NCBI GenBank assembly: GCA_030535815.1
Contig: JAUNRD010000006.1
Coordinates: forward strand, 1 to 20,685
Length of the DNA stretch: 20,685 nucleotides
Direction of reading: 5' to 3'
Source: Clostridia bacterium
Lineage (GTDB): Bacteria; Bacillota; Clostridia; CAKSNL01; HGM11501
Positions 7,250 through 15,078 of the stretch are shown piece after piece. The notes beneath the pieces are model-generated. The model did not search any database, was not told the DNA's origin, and saw only the letters and a list, made by a program, of their open reading frames with translations. The position numbers and the translations under genes are program-made. The stretch's first letter is position 1, and every line of letters starts with the position of its first letter.

Positions 7250-8338
7250 ATGGAAAAGCTTAAAATTGCCTTTTTGGGCCTTGACCACGTTCACGCAAGT
7301 CAGATGTTTTTCTGTATGAACACAGCCTCAGACAAGGTTGAATTTATCGGTATGGCAGACTTTTTATCGAAGGATAAAGAAGTTGTTGACGAAAAAGTTT
7401 CCCGTAACTGTGTAAAACAGATGCGCGATGCTGTAAAGCTTTATTATGACTATGAGGAGCTTTTAAGTAAAAAGCCCGATATGGTAATGATAAATTCCGA
7501 TGTTAAAAGCCACGCCGACTGCGCTATTGAAGTGCTTAAGCGCGACCTGAATGTCGTTGTTGAAAAGCCTATGGCCTTCGATATGGCTGATGCCAAAAGG
7601 ATGTACAAAGCCGCAAAGGAGTCAGAGGGCGAGCTTATCATAAACTGGCCCATTGCCTGGTTTCCCGCCTTCAACAAGGCAAAGAAGCTTGCCGATTCAG
7701 GCATAATCGGTGAGGTTTTGCGCGTTCAGTACAGAAGCCCTTCAACAAGAGGCCCTTACAGACTTGATCAGTTTACCCCAAAGGAGCTTTCCAAAATGTG
7801 GTGGTATCAACAAGACCGTGGCGGAGGCTCCATATTTGACTATGCGGGCTACGGATGCGTACTTGCAACCTGGATAACCAATATGACGGCAAAGAGCGTT
7901 TACGGCCTTAAGAAAAACTTTTTCCTGCCCTTTTCCGACGTTGAGGACTATTCCGTATTCACCATAGATTTCGGCGATAAGGTAGGCTTAATTGAAGGCT
8001 CCTGGTCAACAATGAATAACGGTGAAATCGCAACAGGCCCCGTTGTTTACGGCACCGAAGGCGTAATCGTTGCAGACCGTTTTGATCCCATAGTAAAGGT
8101 TTATAAGGACTTAAAGCCCTATCAGCCTTCCCCTGCTCCCACCGAGGTTTTCGAGTGTCCGCCCCAGACAAATGCGGATATGGCGAAAAACTTAATTGAG
8201 CATTTCACCCTTGGTGCTCCGTTGCACGAGCTTTTAACACTTGATTTCAATATGAGAGCCGCCTCTGCACTTGATGCAGGATGCCGTTCCTGCGAATCCG
8301 GCGTAAGCGAAAAGGCAGAAGACCCCTTTATGATATAA
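7250..8338 (+). CDS. Gfo/Idh/MocA family oxidoreductase 2, atypical active site
   Basis: A 362-residue member of the same family. The nucleotide-binding loop is unusual, LGLDHVHASQ (9-18) instead of GxGxxG. The EKP motif is intact (VVEKP, Lys106). Where relatives have DxGxH, this protein reads FDYAGYG (Asp197 to Tyr201), so the histidine that normally acts in catalysis is replaced by tyrosine. It may use a different catalytic residue or have a different role. The gene follows oxidoreductase 1 by 11 bases, with an AAGGAGG site in the gap, and is clearly part of the same operon. Substrate unknown. Confidence 0.88.
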   Translation: MEKLKIAFLGLDHVHASQMFFCMNTASDKVEFIGMADFLSKDKEVVDEKVSRNCVKQMRDAVKLYYDYEELLSKKPDMVMINSDVKSHADCAIEVLKRDLNVVVEKPMAFDMADAKRMYKAAKESEGELIINWPIAWFPAFNKAKKLADSGIIGEVLRVQYRSPSTRGPYRLDQFTPKELSKMWWYQQDRGGGSIFDYAGYGCVLATWITNMTAKSVYGLKKNFFLPFSDVEDYSVFTIDFGDKVGLIEGSWSTMNNGEIATGPVVYGTEGVIVADRFDPIVKVYKDLKPYQPSPAPTEVFECPPQTNADMAKNLIEHFTLGAPLHELLTLDFNMRAASALDAGCRSCESGVSEKAEDPFMI

Positions 8339-8353
8339 GAAAGGAAGATAAAT

Positions 8354-9469
8354 ATGAGTAAATTACGTGTTGCTTTAATTGGCTGCGGAATGATTGCAAA
8401 CTCCGCACATTTCCCCGCCCTTAACATTTTAAGAGAAGAGGGCTTAATTGAAGTCATCGGCGTTGCCGACATAAGAGAAGAGGTTGCAGCGGAAACTGCA
8501 AAAAGACACAATGTGCCTTCCTATTATGCCGACCCTCAGAAGATGCTTGATGAGCTTCATCCCGACTTTGTTGCGGTTTGTACCCCCAATGCATACCATA
8601 AAAAGTGGACAATCGCCGCACTTAAGGCAGGTGCTCACGTTGCCTGCGAAAAGCCCATCGCAGTAACGCTTCGCGATGCCGAGGAAATGTGGAAAACCGC
8701 AGAAGAATGCGGAAAAAAGCTTTTCCCCTGCCAGTGTATGAGATGGCGTAACTATATGATGCAGTCAAAACAGCTGGTGGATTCAGGCGAGCTTGGCGCA
8801 CCCTATTTTTCCGATATCGAATTTATCCGCCGAATCGGTGTTCCCACCTGGGGCTATTTCCATATGAAGGAGCATAACTGTGGCGGTCCCTTCTGTGATT
8901 TGGGTGTTCACTTAATCGACTCCCTTTTATGGATAGTGGGAAGCCCCAAGGTTTTATCCGTATCGGGCTCCGCCTTTACAAAAATTGCAAATCAGGGCGA
9001 GGATATACTTTTATCCATTGCGGAAAGCGGCGCATATTCAGGCGCTTTCACACCGAGAAAATATGACTATAAGGAATTTGACGTTGAAGATTTTTCAACA
9101 GGCTTCATGAGACTTTCAAACGGTATGAGCGTAAACTTCAAGTTTTCCTGGGCTCTTAATCTTCCCACCACAAACCTTGATATGGTTATCTGCGGTGACA
9201 AGGGCGGTCTTTCCGTCAACAAGGAAAAGCTTTACAAAAACGTAGGCCGCTATCAGGCTGAAACCGAAATGAAGTGGTTTGACAACGGCGAATATAAGGG
9301 CGTGCCCTTTGAACAGCACCGCTATATGTACAGAAACATTATGAACACCCTGGCGGGTAAAGAAGAATACTTAATCACCAAGGAGCAGAACTTAGAGGTT
9401 GCAAAGATTATCGAATGCTTCTATAAATCTGCCGAGCTTGGCCGCGAAGTAAGAGCAGACGAGCTTTAA
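8354..9469 (+). CDS. Gfo/Idh/MocA family oxidoreductase 3
   Basis: A 371-residue member of the family with all canonical features: GCGMIANSAHFPAL (10-23) in the Rossmann fold, ACEKP (Lys100), and CDLGVHLID (Asp182, His186). It is the last gene of the operon, 15 bases after oxidoreductase 2 with a GAAAGGAAG ribosome site, and is followed by a strong terminator. Two canonical enzymes flanking one atypical enzyme suggest an oxidation/re-reduction scheme such as epimerisation through a keto intermediate, or keto-dependent glycoside breakdown. No isomerase, hydrolase or transporter is present in the operon to narrow this down. Confidence 0.9.
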   Translation: MSKLRVALIGCGMIANSAHFPALNILREEGLIEVIGVADIREEVAAETAKRHNVPSYYADPQKMLDELHPDFVAVCTPNAYHKKWTIAALKAGAHVACEKPIAVTLRDAEEMWKTAEECGKKLFPCQCMRWRNYMMQSKQLVDSGELGAPYFSDIEFIRRIGVPTWGYFHMKEHNCGGPFCDLGVHLIDSLLWIVGSPKVLSVSGSAFTKIANQGEDILLSIAESGAYSGAFTPRKYDYKEFDVEDFSTGFMRLSNGMSVNFKFSWALNLPTTNLDMVICGDKGGLSVNKEKLYKNVGRYQAETEMKWFDNGEYKGVPFEQHRYMYRNIMNTLAGKEEYLITKEQNLEVAKIIECFYKSAELGREVRADEL

Positions 9470-9500
9470 TTTTCCCGCTTCATATAAAAATCCTGCATAT

Positions 9501-9542
9501 AAATAAGAAAAGCGACTGCCGCGGCAGTCGCTTTTCTTATTT
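9501..9542. terminator. bidirectional terminator between oxidoreductase operon and acyl-CoA synthetase
   Basis: A 20-bp perfect stem (9501-9520 with 9523-9542) contains the GC-rich core GCGACTGCC/GGCAGTCGC, flanked by A/T runs on both sides. The stop codon of the convergent acyl-CoA synthetase gene (9537-9539) lies inside the right arm, so the two transcripts share this structure. Confidence 0.9.
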
Positions 9543-11195
9543 GGCTTCGCTTTCTTTTCTTATCTGTGCTCTTTTTATCTTTCCGCCTAAAGTTTTCGGA
9601 AGCTCGTCCACAAATTCCACGATTCTCGGATATTTATAGGGAGCTGTTGCCTTCTTTACGTGATTCTGAAGCTCTTTAATAAGCTCATCGGAAGGAGTAT
9701 ACCCCTTGGCAAGAACAACCGTTGCCTTTACAACCTGACCACGCACCGGGTCGGGTGCGGCGGTGATTGCACATTCAACAACAGCGGGATGCTCGATTAA
9801 GGCACTTTCAACCTCGAAGGGACCTATTCTGTAACCTGAACACTTTATAACATCGTCATGTCTTCCCACAAACCAGTAATAGCCGTCGTTGTCGCACCAT
9901 GCAACGTCCTTTAAGTTATAGTTACCGCTGCCAAGTGCCTCCGCCGTCTGCTCTTCGTTTTTATAGTAGCCCACAAAAAGTCCCACGGGAGGATTGTTTA
10001 TTACATCGCAGATTACGATTTCGCCTTCTTCACCTGTTCCGCACTCTTTTCCGTTCTCATTGAACAGTCTTAAATCGTAGATGGGAGAAGGCTTACCCAT
10101 TGCACCGGGGATAGGCTTTACCCATTTGAAGTCCGCAAGAAGGACTGTTCCTTCAGTCTGCCCGAAGCCTGTGTGAATTTCGCCGCCCGTCAATTCCTTC
10201 CAGCGGTTGAACACCTCGGGATTTAACGGCTCACCTGCGGTTGCCCAGTTTTTAACCGAAGACAAATCGTAGGATGAAACATCCTCCTGAAGCATAAAGC
10301 GGTACATTGTGGGAGGTGCGCAGAAGGTGGTAAGGCGGTACTTTTCCATCATTGAAAGGAGCTTTGCGGGGATGAACTTTTCCATATCATATGCAAAAAT
10401 CGTTGCACCGCAAATCCACTGACCGTAAATCTTGCCCCAGCCGAACTTTGCCCAGCCCGAATCCGATACACTCATATGAAGCTTGTTTTCCTCAACCTGC
10501 TGCCAGTATTTCGCAGTTACAATGTGGCCGAGGGGATGAAAATAGTTGTGCATTACCATCTTTGGCATACCGGTGGTACCTGAGGTGAAGTAAATCTGCA
10601 TTATATCCCGTCCGCCTGCAGAATCGGCGCTTCTTTCAAAGGATGAATCGCACTTTTCAAATTCTCTGTTGAAATTTTTGTAGCCCTCTTTATCCTTGTC
10701 CCCTGCCATAAGATAGTGCAATACACCCGGCATTTCGCTTCTTGCAAGCTCAATCTGCTCGTTTACATAGTCATCCTCAAGAGATAAAATAAGGGAAACG
10801 CCTGCCGCATTTGCACGGTAGGCAATATCCTTTTTGGTAAGCTGAAGTGTTCCCGGAATAAAGGTAACTCCAAGCTTCATAAGTCCTGTAACCGCAACCC
10901 AGTATTCCCAGCGGCGGCGAAGGATTAAAAGGGCAACGTCACCCTTTTTAAGACCAAGTGACTTAAAATAGTTTGCCGCCTTATTGCTTAATGCACTCAT
11001 TTCGGAAAAGGTGAAGATTTTCTCCTCACCCTCGTCATTACACCATAAAAGCGCCCTGTTATCGCCTTTTTCACTTGCCCATCCGTCAACAATATCAAAG
11101 GCAAAGTTAAAGTTGTCATTGGCTTTTACCCTGTAATTTGCCTTAAAGTCCTCGTAGGACGAAAATTCTGTTCTCTCTAAAAATTTCTCAAGCAT
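9537..11195 (-). CDS. AMP-forming acyl-CoA synthetase (ACSM-like)
   Basis: A 552-residue adenylate-forming enzyme that activates a carboxylic acid with ATP and loads it on CoA. The P-loop-like signature is IYFTSGTTGMPKMVMHN (201-217). The later motif TGFGQTEGT, the hinge region WFVGRHDDVIKCSGYRIGPFE, and the catalytic lysine near the C-terminus (LGGKIKRAQ, Lys539) are all present, so it is probably active. The N-terminal part resembles medium-chain or ACSM-type synthetases more than acetyl-CoA synthetase. The acyl substrate is not certain. The gene lies 12 bases after the XRE-cupin regulator, with a GGAGGATG site overlapping the gap, so they form a two-gene operon. Confidence 0.9.
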   Translation of the reverse strand: MLEKFLERTEFSSYEDFKANYRVKANDNFNFAFDIVDGWASEKGDNRALLWCNDEGEEKIFTFSEMSALSNKAANYFKSLGLKKGDVALLILRRRWEYWVAVTGLMKLGVTFIPGTLQLTKKDIAYRANAAGVSLILSLEDDYVNEQIELARSEMPGVLHYLMAGDKDKEGYKNFNREFEKCDSSFERSADSAGGRDIMQIYFTSGTTGMPKMVMHNYFHPLGHIVTAKYWQQVEENKLHMSVSDSGWAKFGWGKIYGQWICGATIFAYDMEKFIPAKLLSMMEKYRLTTFCAPPTMYRFMLQEDVSSYDLSSVKNWATAGEPLNPEVFNRWKELTGGEIHTGFGQTEGTVLLADFKWVKPIPGAMGKPSPIYDLRLFNENGKECGTGEEGEIVICDVINNPPVGLFVGYYKNEEQTAEALGSGNYNLKDVAWCDNDGYYWFVGRHDDVIKCSGYRIGPFEVESALIEHPAVVECAITAAPDPVRGQVVKATVVLAKGYTPSDELIKELQNHVKKATAPYKYPRIVEFVDELPKTLGGKIKRAQIRKESEAK

Positions 11196-11207
11196 AACAT
11201 CCTCCTA

Positions 11208-11759
11208 CTACTCGGCAATTACCGTTAAAAATCTTGCCTTTACATCGCCATAGCAACGCTGACCGTGCATATGACGGGGATTGAAATATATACAGTCGCC
11301 GGGGTTTAAGATTATAGATTTTTCGTCAAACACCAGTTCAACCTGACCTTCCAGTACCATATTGAATTCCTGTCCCGAATGGCATACAAGTGCCGCAGGA
11401 TCATCGGAAGGGTCAAGTGTTACCAATAATGGCTGCATAATTTTTCCGCTGTAACGGAAAGCTAAATCCTCAAAGCGATAGCCGGGGTAACGCTTTATAT
11501 CCTCGCCCTCGCCACGGCGTACCACCTGATAGGTGTCAAGACGGGCACTTCTTCCGGTGATGATTTCAGTAAAGTCCACACCGAATTTATTTGCTACGGC
11601 ATAAACCGTGCTTATGGGCACATCTTCCCCTGTTTCCTCATATTTTTTATATGTTTCAACATCAAAGGAAAGCTCACTGCAAAGCTCCTCCACGGTGTAA
11701 CCGCAAGCCTCACGGAGTCCCTTTAATCTTTCGGCAATTTCGTTTATTTCTTTATTCAT
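11208..11759 (-). CDS. XRE family regulator with C-terminal cupin domain
   Basis: A 183-residue protein. Residues about 7-62 form an XRE helix-turn-helix (RLKGLREACGYTVEELCSEL), and residues about 110-180 form a cupin fold (HSGQEFNMVLEGQVELVFDE, PGDCIYFNPRHMHGQ), with histidines that could bind a metal or ligand. The frame is open for 16 more codons upstream, but ATG 11759 is chosen because GGGAGG lies 8 bases before it, and the extra residues do not belong to the HTH domain. It probably regulates its own operon with the acyl-CoA synthetase, sensing a small molecule linked to that pathway; the ligand is unknown. Confidence 0.88.
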   Translation of the reverse strand: MNKEINEIAERLKGLREACGYTVEELCSELSFDVETYKKYEETGEDVPISTVYAVANKFGVDFTEIITGRSARLDTYQVVRRGEGEDIKRYPGYRFEDLAFRYSGKIMQPLLVTLDPSDDPAALVCHSGQEFNMVLEGQVELVFDEKSIILNPGDCIYFNPRHMHGQRCYGDVKARFLTVIAE

Positions 11760-11797
11760 AGTAAAACCTCCCGTTAAATAAGAAATCTGCAGTATAT

Positions 11798-11826
11798 ATT
11801 GTATCACACAAAGGTCCTTCCCGCAA
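11798..11826 (-). promoter_or_regulatory. promoter of the XRE-cupin / acyl-CoA synthetase operon
   Basis: On the minus strand a good -10 TACAAT (11798-11803) with an extended TGA just upstream is spaced 17 bases from a weak -35 TTGCGG (11821-11826). The extended -10 may compensate for the poor -35. Predicted start near 11791. Confidence 0.5.
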
Positions 11827-11840
11827 GTGTCAAATTAAAC

Positions 11841-11871
11841 GAAAAAAGATGCCCGTCGGGCATCTTTTTTC
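11841..11871. terminator. terminator of spo0A
   Basis: A 14-bp stem (11841-11854 with 11858-11871) with GTC loop and GATGCCC/GGGCATC core, bounded by six A and six T. It lies 38 bases after the spo0A stop and upstream of the promoter of the next minus-strand operon, so it separates the two units. Confidence 0.85.
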
Positions 11872-11909
11872 AAAAGGGATTGAGAAATGAGTAGGAGGGG
11901 TTATCATAA

Positions 11910-12677
11910 TCAGCCCACATTCATCTCCAATCGGAGCTTATCAGCAATCAGTGCGATGAACTCCGAATTTGTGGGTTTACCCTTAAGGGTACTTACGGTA
12001 TAGCCGAAAAGCTTGTAGAAAAATTCCTCGTTGCCTCTCGTGCAGGCAACCTCAATAGCGTGACGGATGGCTCGTTCAACACGGGAGGATGTGGTTTTAT
12101 GGCGCTTTGCAACCTCGGGATAAAGCTGTTTTGTAACGGCGTGCATCAGCTCAGAATCCTTGACGGTCATCATAATGGCATCTCTTAAATAGCTGTAGCC
12201 CTTTATGTTTGCAGGGATTCCCACATTGTGAATAACACCCGTAACCTTTAATTCAAGCGCCTTTGCGCCCTCTTCTCCCTCACTCTTTTTTGAGTTATCA
12301 GGGCGAAGAAGCATTTTTATTCTTTCAAACAAAGTTTCATAGGAAGCGGGCTTTGTTATGTAATAGTCCGCGCCGTAGAGCGATACCATATTTGAAACGT
12401 AAGTTCCGGAAAGCGCCGAATGCACCACTATCGCAGGCTTTTTCTCCGCCCTTGACAAGGCTTTAAGCACGCCTATTCCATCAAGCACCGGCATTACAAT
12501 ATCAAGAATTACGGCATCGGGATTAAGAAGGCTTATCTTTTCAAGGCCGTCTTTCCCGTTGGGGCAAAAGCCCACTATTTCAACTTCCCTTTCGCCCGAA
12601 TCCCTTAAATAAGCGCTAATTCCATCTTCCACCTCACGGCTGTCATCAATTACAAGCACCTTTAATTTCTCTTTCAT
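11910..12677 (-). CDS. spo0A: Spo0A, master regulator of sporulation
   Basis: A 255-residue response regulator. The receiver domain (1-125) has the acidic pair Asp11/Asp12, phosphoacceptor Asp59 in AVILDIVMP, Ser87 and Lys109 in YITKPAS. A linker (about 128-145) leads to the Spo0A C-terminal DNA-binding domain (about 146-255), with the conserved recognition helix region TSSRVERAIRHAIEVA and the segment GKPTNSEFIALIADKLRLE. When phosphorylated, Spo0A binds 0A boxes and switches on sporulation. The protein is full length with no missing key residues. The start ATG 12677 has AAAGGATGG upstream. Its presence indicates an endospore former or a recent descendant. The usual upstream neighbour spoIVB is absent; a GH35 gene is divergent instead. 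Confidence 0.97.
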   Translation of the reverse strand: MKEKLKVLVIDDSREVEDGISAYLRDSGEREVEIVGFCPNGKDGLEKISLLNPDAVILDIVMPVLDGIGVLKALSRAEKKPAIVVHSALSGTYVSNMVSLYGADYYITKPASYETLFERIKMLLRPDNSKKSEGEEGAKALELKVTGVIHNVGIPANIKGYSYLRDAIMMTVKDSELMHAVTKQLYPEVAKRHKTTSSRVERAIRHAIEVACTRGNEEFFYKLFGYTVSTLKGKPTNSEFIALIADKLRLEMNVG

Positions 12678-12748
12678 TTTAATTCCATCCTTTCAAACCT
12701 TAAATTTCATTTTTCTTCTGTTTTTTATTTATTTTTGTCTGTAACTGC

Positions 12749-12777
12749 ATTTTACCATAAATTACCAATTTATGCAA
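12749..12777 (-). promoter_or_regulatory. sigma-A-type promoter of spo0A
   Basis: On the minus strand -35 TTGCAT (12772-12777) and -10 TAAAAT (12749-12754) are spaced 17 bases, with an extended TGG before the -10. The leader to ATG 12677 is about 65 bases. The stretch also carries repeats of TGGTAAA. Confidence 0.55.
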
Positions 12778-12807
12778 GAACTTTTTACCATTTTTTACCA
12801 TTTTTCG

Positions 12808-12814
12808 TTCGACA
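12808..12814 (-). promoter_or_regulatory. 0A box (Spo0A-binding site) upstream of spo0A
   Basis: The plus strand reads TTCGACA, the exact complement of the 0A box TGTCGAA. It lies about 31 bases upstream of the predicted spo0A -35 and about 52 bases upstream of the GH35 -35. A degenerate second copy (TTCGATG, 12820-12826) follows 12 bases away. Autoregulation by Spo0A through such boxes is known in Bacillus; here it is inferred. Confidence 0.5.
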
Positions 12815-12865
12815 TAATATTCGATGAATTGTAAAAAATCGCATAAAAAAGCAACAAAGGTACAC

Positions 12866-12894
12866 TTGACACCCCCTTTTTGCTATGGTAAAAT
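12866..12894 (+). promoter_or_regulatory. sigma-A-type promoter of the GH35 gene
   Basis: Perfect -35 TTGACA (12866-12871), 17-base spacer and -10 TAAAAT (12889-12894) with an extended TGG. The predicted start is near 12901, just before the AAAAGGAAG ribosome site. This shows that in-frame start codons before 12900 are not used. Confidence 0.75.
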
Positions 12895-12925
12895 TGAGTT
12901 AGAACAATTAAAAGGAAGTGTTTTT

Positions 12926-14782
12926 ATGGCAAAAACAGTTGAAATAAAAAAAGACGGCGTTTATTTAGACGGCGAGAAATTTTTCCTTGTCAGCGGTGAC
13001 TTTCACTATTTCAGAACCCTTCCCGGCGGATGGGAAAGAAGACTTCGCCTGATGAAGGATTTCGGCTTGACCGCCGTTACCACCTATGTTCCCTGGAACT
13101 TAACTGAGCCTAAGAGAGGAGAATACTGCTTTGACGGAAGAGCAAACCTTATGCTCTTTTTGGAGCTTTGCGCAAAATGCGGCCTTAAGGTAATTCTCCG
13201 CTGCTCTCCCTACCTTTGCGGTGAATGGGAAATGGGCGGCCTTCCCAGCTGGCTCTTAAAGGACAGAACCATCTGTGTCCGCTCCAGCGATCCCGGCTAT
13301 ATGGAAGCGGCAAACGAATATAACAAGGTGCTTTGCGACAAAATCCGCCCCTATCTTCACACCAACGGAGGCCCTGTTATTTTGGTTGGTCTTGAAAACG
13401 AATACGGCTCCTTCGGTGACGATTTGGAATATCTACAGATGCTTTGTGACTTTTACAGAAACGAAAAAATCGACGTTCCCTTTGTAAGTGCCAACGGCGT
13501 TGACGATTTTAAATACATAAACGGAACACTTAAAGATAACTGGAACGGTATTGACCACGGGGCAGATCCCGGCTCAATTGCCCAGTTTGAAAAGCTTCGT
13601 GCCTTTCAGCCCGATAAGCCTTTAATGAGCGGTGAAGCCTGGACGGGACAGATTCAGTTCTGGGGCCGTAAGTTCTATAAGGGCGGCGACGGCGTTAAAA
13701 TGGCAGAGTATTTCAAAAAAGCGCTTGAAATGGGTGCCTGCGTAAACTTCTATATGTTCTGCGGCGGCACCAACTTTGAATTTACCTCAGGCGCACTTCA
13801 CAGTGTCGGCAATACCGCCTACACTCCCCTTATGACAAGCTATGACTATGACGCACCCATAAGCGAGGAAGGCACACCCACAAGAAAGTACTACGCCCTC
13901 CGCGATGTGCTTGACGAATATTTGGGCAGAGAAAAAAGAGAGCACATTGATCCCGACTTTGAAATTCAGTCCATTGAAAAAATCACCCTTACAGAGTCCG
14001 CTCCCCTCTTTTCAAACCTTGATAATCTCTCGGATAAAAGGGTTAAGGCAAACAGAACCATCTGTATGGAAGATCTGGATCAGAACTTCGGCTTTATCTG
14101 CTACCGCTCCGAAATCCGCTATACGGATGACCGCGTAAGACATTTAATTATCGACGGCCTTGCAGACAGAGCAACCGTTTACATTGACGGAAAGTATATC
14201 GGCACCCACCTTCGTGATGCGGATAACCCCGACATCACCTTTACCGTAAAAGAAGGTGGAAGCGTTCTTACCATCCTTGTTGAAAATATGGGAAGAATCA
14301 ACTACGGTCACAGAATTTACGACTATAAGGGAATACTCGGCTCAGTTCGTGTCAACATTGAAAATGCGGACGGCAGCTTCCTTTATAACTACGCCAACAA
14401 TATGCGCTTTACCATTGACTGTCTGCCTCTTTCAGACCTTTCAAAGCTCTCTTATGAAAAGGGCATCGTAAAGACAGATACTCCCTGCTTCTACAAGGGT
14501 ACATTCGATGCAAAAGCAGGCGTTGATACTTTCTGCGACATGGGACAGTGGAGAAAAGGTTGCGTTTATGTAAACGGCTTTAACCTCGGCCGTTTCTGGG
14601 ATGTAGGACCTCAGAGAACATTGTACCTTCCCGGTGAGCTTTTAAAGGATAAGGACAACGTAATTGAAGTTTTCGAGCTTCACTCACCCAAGGGCGAATA
14701 CGAGGTTTCCTGCCTGGATCATTCATTACTCTGCGAAGAAGTAAATAATGATTTACTTAGCACAGACTTCCAGTTACTTTAA
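12926..14782 (+). CDS. GH35 beta-galactosidase
   Basis: A 618-residue glycoside hydrolase. The GH35 TIM barrel (about 8-330) has the signatures SGDFHYFR (23-30), TYVPWNLTEP (53-62) and GEWEMGGLPSWLL (99-111). The acid/base is Glu159 in LENEYGS and the nucleophile is Glu237 in SGEAWTG, as expected for retaining enzymes that cut terminal beta-galactosides. The C-terminal part (about 370-618) carries the beta-sandwich domains usual in the family, including the jelly-roll segment VNGFNLGRFWDVGPQRTLYLP. No signal peptide is seen, so it is probably cytoplasmic and acts on imported galactosides. The frame is open from 12824, but ATG 12926 is chosen since the promoter lies between. It is a single-gene unit ending in a hairpin. 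Confidence 0.93.
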   Translation: MAKTVEIKKDGVYLDGEKFFLVSGDFHYFRTLPGGWERRLRLMKDFGLTAVTTYVPWNLTEPKRGEYCFDGRANLMLFLELCAKCGLKVILRCSPYLCGEWEMGGLPSWLLKDRTICVRSSDPGYMEAANEYNKVLCDKIRPYLHTNGGPVILVGLENEYGSFGDDLEYLQMLCDFYRNEKIDVPFVSANGVDDFKYINGTLKDNWNGIDHGADPGSIAQFEKLRAFQPDKPLMSGEAWTGQIQFWGRKFYKGGDGVKMAEYFKKALEMGACVNFYMFCGGTNFEFTSGALHSVGNTAYTPLMTSYDYDAPISEEGTPTRKYYALRDVLDEYLGREKREHIDPDFEIQSIEKITLTESAPLFSNLDNLSDKRVKANRTICMEDLDQNFGFICYRSEIRYTDDRVRHLIIDGLADRATVYIDGKYIGTHLRDADNPDITFTVKEGGSVLTILVENMGRINYGHRIYDYKGILGSVRVNIENADGSFLYNYANNMRFTIDCLPLSDLSKLSYEKGIVKTDTPCFYKGTFDAKAGVDTFCDMGQWRKGCVYVNGFNLGRFWDVGPQRTLYLPGELLKDKDNVIEVFELHSPKGEYEVSCLDHSLLCEEVNNDLLSTDFQLL

Positions 14783-14871
14783 GAGGAGATGTTAAAAAAG
14801 TTCAGACCGCAAAAAGGCAAATAAATTGATGACTCTTACTCCTTGCTTATCAAAGTTATTAAAATAGTGTT

Positions 14872-14897
14872 GAAAAATCGCATTTCTGCGATTTTTC
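14872..14897 (+). terminator. terminator of the GH35 gene
   Basis: An 11-bp stem (14872-14882 with 14887-14897) with TTTC loop, core ATCGCA/TGCGAT, A run on the left and T run on the right, about 90 bases after the stop codon. Confidence 0.75.
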
Positions 14898-14920
14898 TTC
14901 ATTTTACGCCTTCTTGCTAC

Positions 14921-14978
14921 GAACAAACTTCACCCTCAATGTATCTCATACATCTTCGGGCGGTGCAGTTTGTCCGTT
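14921..14978. repeat. imperfect long hairpin element
   Basis: ACAAACTTCACC (14923-14934) faces GGTGCAGTTTGT (14962-14973) with one mismatch. Nested inside is ATGTAT-CTC-ATACAT (14939-14953). Outer bases GAAC/GTTC extend the stem across a 2-base bulge. It looks like an interspersed palindromic element or a structured RNA rather than a gene. It forms part of the 395-bp non-coding stretch between the GH35 gene and the BlaI-type gene. Confidence 0.45.
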
Positions 14979-15014
14979 CTGAAGCATTTTTTCCTATCTC
15001 CTGATATTAAATTG

Positions 15015-15078
15015 ATGTAGGGGCTGATGCCCACATCAGCCCGCATTTTCCGGGTCGATGTGGCATCGACCCCTACAT
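15015..15078. repeat. double-hairpin repeat with inverted ends
   Basis: A 64-bp element bounded by ATGTAGGGG (15015-15023) and its complement CCCCTACAT (15070-15078). Inside are two hairpins: GGGCTGATG-CCCA-CATCAGCCC (15021-15042) and GGGTCGATG-TGG-CATCGACCC (15052-15072). The layout resembles short GTAGGGGC-type interspersed repeats of gut Clostridia. Its copy number cannot be judged here. It ends 15 bases before the -35 of the BlaI-type operon. Confidence 0.7.

Noticed and set aside
8122..8511. 129-codon minus-strand frame across the junction of oxidoreductases 2 and 3
   Set aside because: It is antisense to two well-supported genes and has no domain or ribosome site.
12824..12925. N-terminal extension of the GH35 protein from ATG 12824
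   Set aside because: The promoter (12866-12894) lies inside this extension, so the transcript would not contain it.
14785..14825. Eleven-codon open frame starting ATGTTAAAAAAG after the GH35 gene
   Set aside because: The start codon directly abuts the AGAGGAG sequence with no spacing, and the peptide is very short; nothing supports translation.
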